Shown: positions 36,450-38,811 of the stretch, in pieces
How the letters are laid out: every line of letters starts with the position of its first letter
Numbering within the stretch: the first letter of the stretch is position 1
Origin: Bacteroidales bacterium
GTDB lineage: Bacteria; Bacteroidota; Bacteroidia; Bacteroidales; Marinilabiliaceae
Reading direction: 5' to 3'
Length of the DNA stretch: 38,811 nt
Assembly (NCBI GenBank): GCA_024401415.1
Contig: JAKSLC010000008.1
Location: 1-38,811 of the forward strand
Notes under the pieces: generated by a model
What the model was told of the DNA's origin: nothing
Seen by the model: the letters and a program-made list of their open reading frames with translations, nothing else
The model's database searches: none
Translations under genes and position numbers: made by a program

Positions 36450-36616
36450 CACCACATATGTTTTTCTTATACTATACAAACTGGCACATAAAACTCTTAG
36501 CTCCGTACTAACCATAAACCTTCATCCCCCAAATACCATCTAGCCCATCAAAATTTCTAGCCCCTCTCCAATACTCCAAAGCAATCCGCATTTATCACCT
36601 CCATCTAATAAGTAAT
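36450..36616. other. Intergenic region with shared box and WYL-3'-end-like debris
   Basis: CCCCCAAATACCATCT (36526-36541) is the second copy of the box at 34036; a 29-base window around it matches at 26 positions. On the minus strand, around 36550-36575, GGAG..AGGGGCTAG followed by TTTTGATG resembles the end of the WYL gene and the bases after its stop. No intact gene is present. Confidence 0.35.
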
Positions 36617-37333
36617 TTACAATTTGTTTAAATCATCGTTTTGCCAATTGGCAACGTTGCTTTCTATATAGTCCGCTATGCATTCCAATTCATAGCGACC
36701 ACGCACTATACGGTCATGAAAACGCGACTGCCACGCAAATTGTATATCGTTTTGGTTGGCAAATTTGGTAATAGATGATTTTATACCTCGTATTACCACC
36801 GCCAACGATTTTTTCTGAGGCGATATATCCGCCATTGTCAAATTTTTCGATGGACAATCCCTCACTGTAGAGACGTTGCGCGCAACGTCTCCATACCCCA
36901 CAACACCGCCATGCCTCGCACCGTCTCCATACCCCACAACGTCTCCATACCTCGCACCGTCTCCTTTCGCACGCCCATTCGACTCTTGAATATCATTTTC
37001 AATGGATTTATCTCCATCAATTATCACAATCGCATGAACATGATTTGGCATCACAACAAACAGTGGTATTCTGGCATACGGATAATGCACTTCAACATTC
37101 ATAAATTGTTCTTGGGCATATTGCCCGATTTCTGACAAATGCATTCGCGGTTCCGTCATTTTCGTTTGCATCCCCCTATATCTCACACCATCACCATAAC
37201 ATTCTCTCATAATTTCCCCGAAATAATGTTCTCTATTCTGCGTACATATCGTTACGAAATACACGCCTCCACCATACCCATGCCAATCGGCACGCGCTGA
37301 TGGTATTCTATATGTATTCTGAAATTTGTCCAT
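36617..37333 (-). CDS. REP-associated tyrosine transposase (RAYT, Y1/IS200-like)
   Basis: The 238-residue protein has the HUH nuclease motif in VVMPNHVHAIVII, an N-terminal VYFVTICTQNREHYFG strand, and a C-terminal catalytic Tyr in ECIADYIESN. RAYTs are domesticated relatives of IS200/IS605 transposases that process REP palindromes. About residues 125-157 are a Gly-rich insertion (two copies of DGARxGxVVGYG and part of a third) that most family members should lack. It is encoded by a 36-bp tandem repeat next to a REP-like palindrome. Whether the enzyme is still active is open. It lies between the WYL gene and the retron promoter, with no WYL-type operator found. Confidence 0.85.
   Translation of the reverse strand: MDKFQNTYRIPSARADWHGYGGGVYFVTICTQNREHYFGEIMRECYGDGVRYRGMQTKMTEPRMHLSEIGQYAQEQFMNVEVHYPYARIPLFVVMPNHVHAIVIIDGDKSIENDIQESNGRAKGDGARYGDVVGYGDGARHGGVVGYGDVARNVSTVRDCPSKNLTMADISPQKKSLAVVIRGIKSSITKFANQNDIQFAWQSRFHDRIVRGRYELECIADYIESNVANWQNDDLNKL
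36870..36891. repeat. REP-like perfect palindrome inside the RAYT gene
   Basis: The 22 bases form a perfect inverted repeat with arms GAGACGTTGCG and CGCAACGTCTC. Such palindromes are scattered in many genomes that carry RAYTs. This copy is translated in frame as part of the Gly-rich insertion region (DVARNV). Confidence 0.75.
36891..36962. repeat. Two 36-bp tandem repeats inside the RAYT gene
   Basis: Units 36891-36926 and 36927-36962 match at 32 of 36 positions. Each begins CCATACCCCACAAC and ends CTCGCACCGTCT. The unit is 12 codons long, so expansion keeps the reading frame and gives the repeated peptide DGARxGxVVGYG. The units look derived from the CGTCTC arm of the adjoining palindrome. 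Confidence 0.75.
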
Positions 37334-37384
37334 TTAATCATCGTATCACACATCACTCATTACCATTCTCACTCACCAAAAACC

Positions 37385-38452
37385 CTAGCCCCTCACTCCA
37401 TCATAAACCTCCATCATCTTCTCTACCCTCCTACGCAACTCTTCTCTCACCGCCACCGGCTCCAGCACCACCAGCTCCGCTCCAAACGACAGCAGCACAC
37501 TATACAGCTCATAATTCTCCATACAGTCTATCGAAAAGAATGTTCCTCCTTCCAGCATCGGATACCTCTCTCTCATGGCAGCGTCTTTCTCTCCCCTGAA
37601 AACCTTCTGCGACTCGTGCATCGGCTTCGTAGCGACGTAGCTCTTGGATTTGTCACTAACCCAAAACACAACGTGCTCTACAGGCTTGCCCACATACCTC
37701 GTCACGCCTATGATATCCTCAAACCACTCGTTTATATCGCCCTCAAATTCTTTGTATTGCTTCCCGGGCAATGGCTCAAAGCCGTTCATCCTGTCTAGCG
37801 CAAAGCATATCATCATGTCTTCTTCGACCAACTGCCCAAAAACATACCACCTCCTGTTATACTCTTTCAGAAAATATGGATAAAGATCTGCCGTCAAATC
37901 AACGTCTTCTTCTCCAAACTTATGATAATGAACCCTTATGACTTGCTTCTGCATTATGGCAATAAACAATTCGCCAAACAGACTGCTGTTCTCCAACGGA
38001 TTCTTTGTGAACGAGACAATATGCCTGTGGTCTCTGACACTCAATCCCGACTTTAACTGCTGCAATGCCTCAAACGTAGGTAGTCCGTCAAATTGCCCGA
38101 GCAGGTCTAATGCCTGCGACAAAAGGTATTTCTCGTCGTCCGACATCTCTTTCTTGAATATCGAAAACGAGGGATCGGAATATTTCAAGCACTTCTTCGT
38201 GACGGTCTTCTGGCGTTCAGTATTGTAGACCAACATATCTTTTCGCTGAATCTCAACCATATAGGGCCCGTCATATTCCAGATAATGAATATCCATCTCA
38301 ATACAACGACGTGTGACGGGCTTTATTCCCATCTCTTTCAATCGCTCATTGACTGCAACCGTCAAGTCATCAATTGAATAATCATGATACCTGTTCGAGA
38401 GCAACTCATCAAGTATCTGATAGCGTGTCATAGCATTCTTATTTACTGGCAT
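37385..38452 (-). CDS. WYL-domain transcriptional regulator (BrxR/CapW-like)
   Basis: The 355-residue protein has an N-terminal winged helix-turn-helix (RYQILDELLSNRYHDYSIDD, then RRCIEMDIHYLEYDGPY), a central WYL domain (VIRVHYHKFGEEDVDLTADL and YPYFLKEYNRRWYVFGQ) and a C-terminal WCX-type domain with RRRVEKMMEVYDG. Proteins of this layout (BrxR, CapW) are repressors of anti-phage systems that bind inverted repeats at their own promoters and may sense nucleic acids or nucleotides. The gene has a clear interrupted palindrome in its own promoter, and the same site recurs before other island genes. It is probably the master repressor of the island. Confidence 0.9.
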   Translation of the reverse strand: MPVNKNAMTRYQILDELLSNRYHDYSIDDLTVAVNERLKEMGIKPVTRRCIEMDIHYLEYDGPYMVEIQRKDMLVYNTERQKTVTKKCLKYSDPSFSIFKKEMSDDEKYLLSQALDLLGQFDGLPTFEALQQLKSGLSVRDHRHIVSFTKNPLENSSLFGELFIAIMQKQVIRVHYHKFGEEDVDLTADLYPYFLKEYNRRWYVFGQLVEEDMMICFALDRMNGFEPLPGKQYKEFEGDINEWFEDIIGVTRYVGKPVEHVVFWVSDKSKSYVATKPMHESQKVFRGEKDAAMRERYPMLEGGTFFSIDCMENYELYSVLLSFGAELVVLEPVAVREELRRRVEKMMEVYDGVRG

Positions 38453-38472
38453 AGTATTCTCTTATTAACGAC

Positions 38473-38507
38473 GCAAATTTATTAATCACGTCCGAACTCT
38501 ATGTTCG
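38473..38507 (-). promoter_or_regulatory. WYL-type operator plus promoter of the WYL gene (autoregulation)
   Basis: An exact TAAATTTG -7 element (minus strand, 38474-38481) is preceded by CGAACATAGAGTTCG (38493-38507) at the 20-base spacing common to all sites. The start codon is 21 bases after the -7 element. Confidence 0.75.
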
Positions 38508-38640
38508 TATACGGACTATTCCAATAATTGTTGTTCACTCTACACTGCATCCCTCCCAAACACCATTTCAATCTGCCCGAAATCACACAACCTATCTTCC
38601 CTCCACAGCCCCTGGCTCTTCCTGGTCATACCGGCTCTGC

Positions 38641-38811
38641 TCACATCCTGCCACTTATCTCATCCACAAAAGCATATAGTGGCAAGTTTTCCATCCACTC
38701 CTGATCCTGCCGGTTCTTCATCGATAACCTCAAACCTTTGAGCTCTGGATGTTTATCTATATATGTCTTCAACGACTTTGACTTGACGTTCTCTTCTGCC
38801 TTCACTTCTAT
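38641..38811 (-). CDS. C-terminus of a DUF4143-type AAA ATPase (partial)
   Basis: The last 56 residues of a gene running in from beyond the window. EVKAEENVKSKSLKTYIDKH and LRLSMKNRQDQEWMENLPLY are the standard C-terminal motifs of Bacteroidetes ATPases with a DUF4143 domain, where the EVKAEEN segment lies in the nuclease-like C-terminal fold. The function of these proteins is poorly defined. The catalytic N-terminus lies outside the window. Confidence 0.75.
   Translation of the reverse strand: MEVKAEENVKSKSLKTYIDKHPELKGLRLSMKNRQDQEWMENLPLYAFVDEISGRM

Noticed and set aside
36870..36962. CRISPR-like array
   Set aside because: Only two 36-bp units directly abutting without spacers, inside a coding gene; it is a tandem repeat next to a palindrome.
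20235..38452. Prophage interpretation of the whole accessory block
   Set aside because: A helicase, a DnaB-like protein and DUF3127 also occur in phages, but there are no capsid, tail, terminase, lysis or integrase genes.

Overview
The window looks like a chromosomal segment of a Bacteroidales bacterium, most likely Prevotellaceae-like. Evidence: recognisable promoters are of the Bacteroidetes type (TAnnTTTG at -7) with little Shine-Dalgarno sequence, the housekeeping protein types fit, and DUF4143-type ATPase remnants and a TonB-plug-like secreted protein are present. No ribosomal RNA, tRNA, CRISPR array or integrase was seen.

Left half (1-19.4 kb), ordinary chromosome. A remnant of a DUF4143-type ATPase is followed by a MetE-like methyltransferase divergent from an Lrp regulator. 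A rightward gene run follows: purD, a membrane protein, two glycosyltransferases, a membrane-anchored protein, a MATE transporter, folK, a LOG-type nucleosidase, a GreA-type factor, an S41 protease, a CPBP protease and a large GH2 beta-galactosidase. A second Lrp regulator is divergent from metY-cysK. Two near-identical terminators close the beta-galactosidase and cysK transcripts.

Right half (19.4-38.8 kb), accessory island with every gene on the minus strand. From upstream to downstream in the direction of transcription: a WYL-domain regulator; a RAYT transposase carrying a REP-like palindrome inside its own gene; a retron (msr-msd RNA, reverse transcriptase, and an accessory protein with a HEPN-like R-x4-H motif and an OB-like tail); a 938-residue beta-propeller protein; a ShosTA-like pair (HAD-phosphoribosyltransferase plus DprA-like); retropepsin-like proteases (two intact, one truncated); a WG-repeat protein, double zinc ribbon, DnaB-like protein without a Walker A motif, RecD/Dda-like helicase, secreted CAP protein and DUF3127 OB protein; and a separately promoted AAA+ ATPase.

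The main discovery is a shared control element. A 15-bp interrupted palindrome, roughly CGAAnATnnnGTTCG, lies at exactly the same distance (20 bp between fixed reference points) upstream of a -7 element at the WYL gene itself, the retron RNA, the beta-propeller gene, the intact retropepsin pair, the WG-repeat operon and the AAA+ ATPase. A decayed copy stands at the same position before the truncated retropepsin gene. The simplest reading is one WYL repressor holding most of a multi-system defence-type island in a single regulon. The ShosTA-like pair shows no such site. All defence roles here are inferred from family and context.
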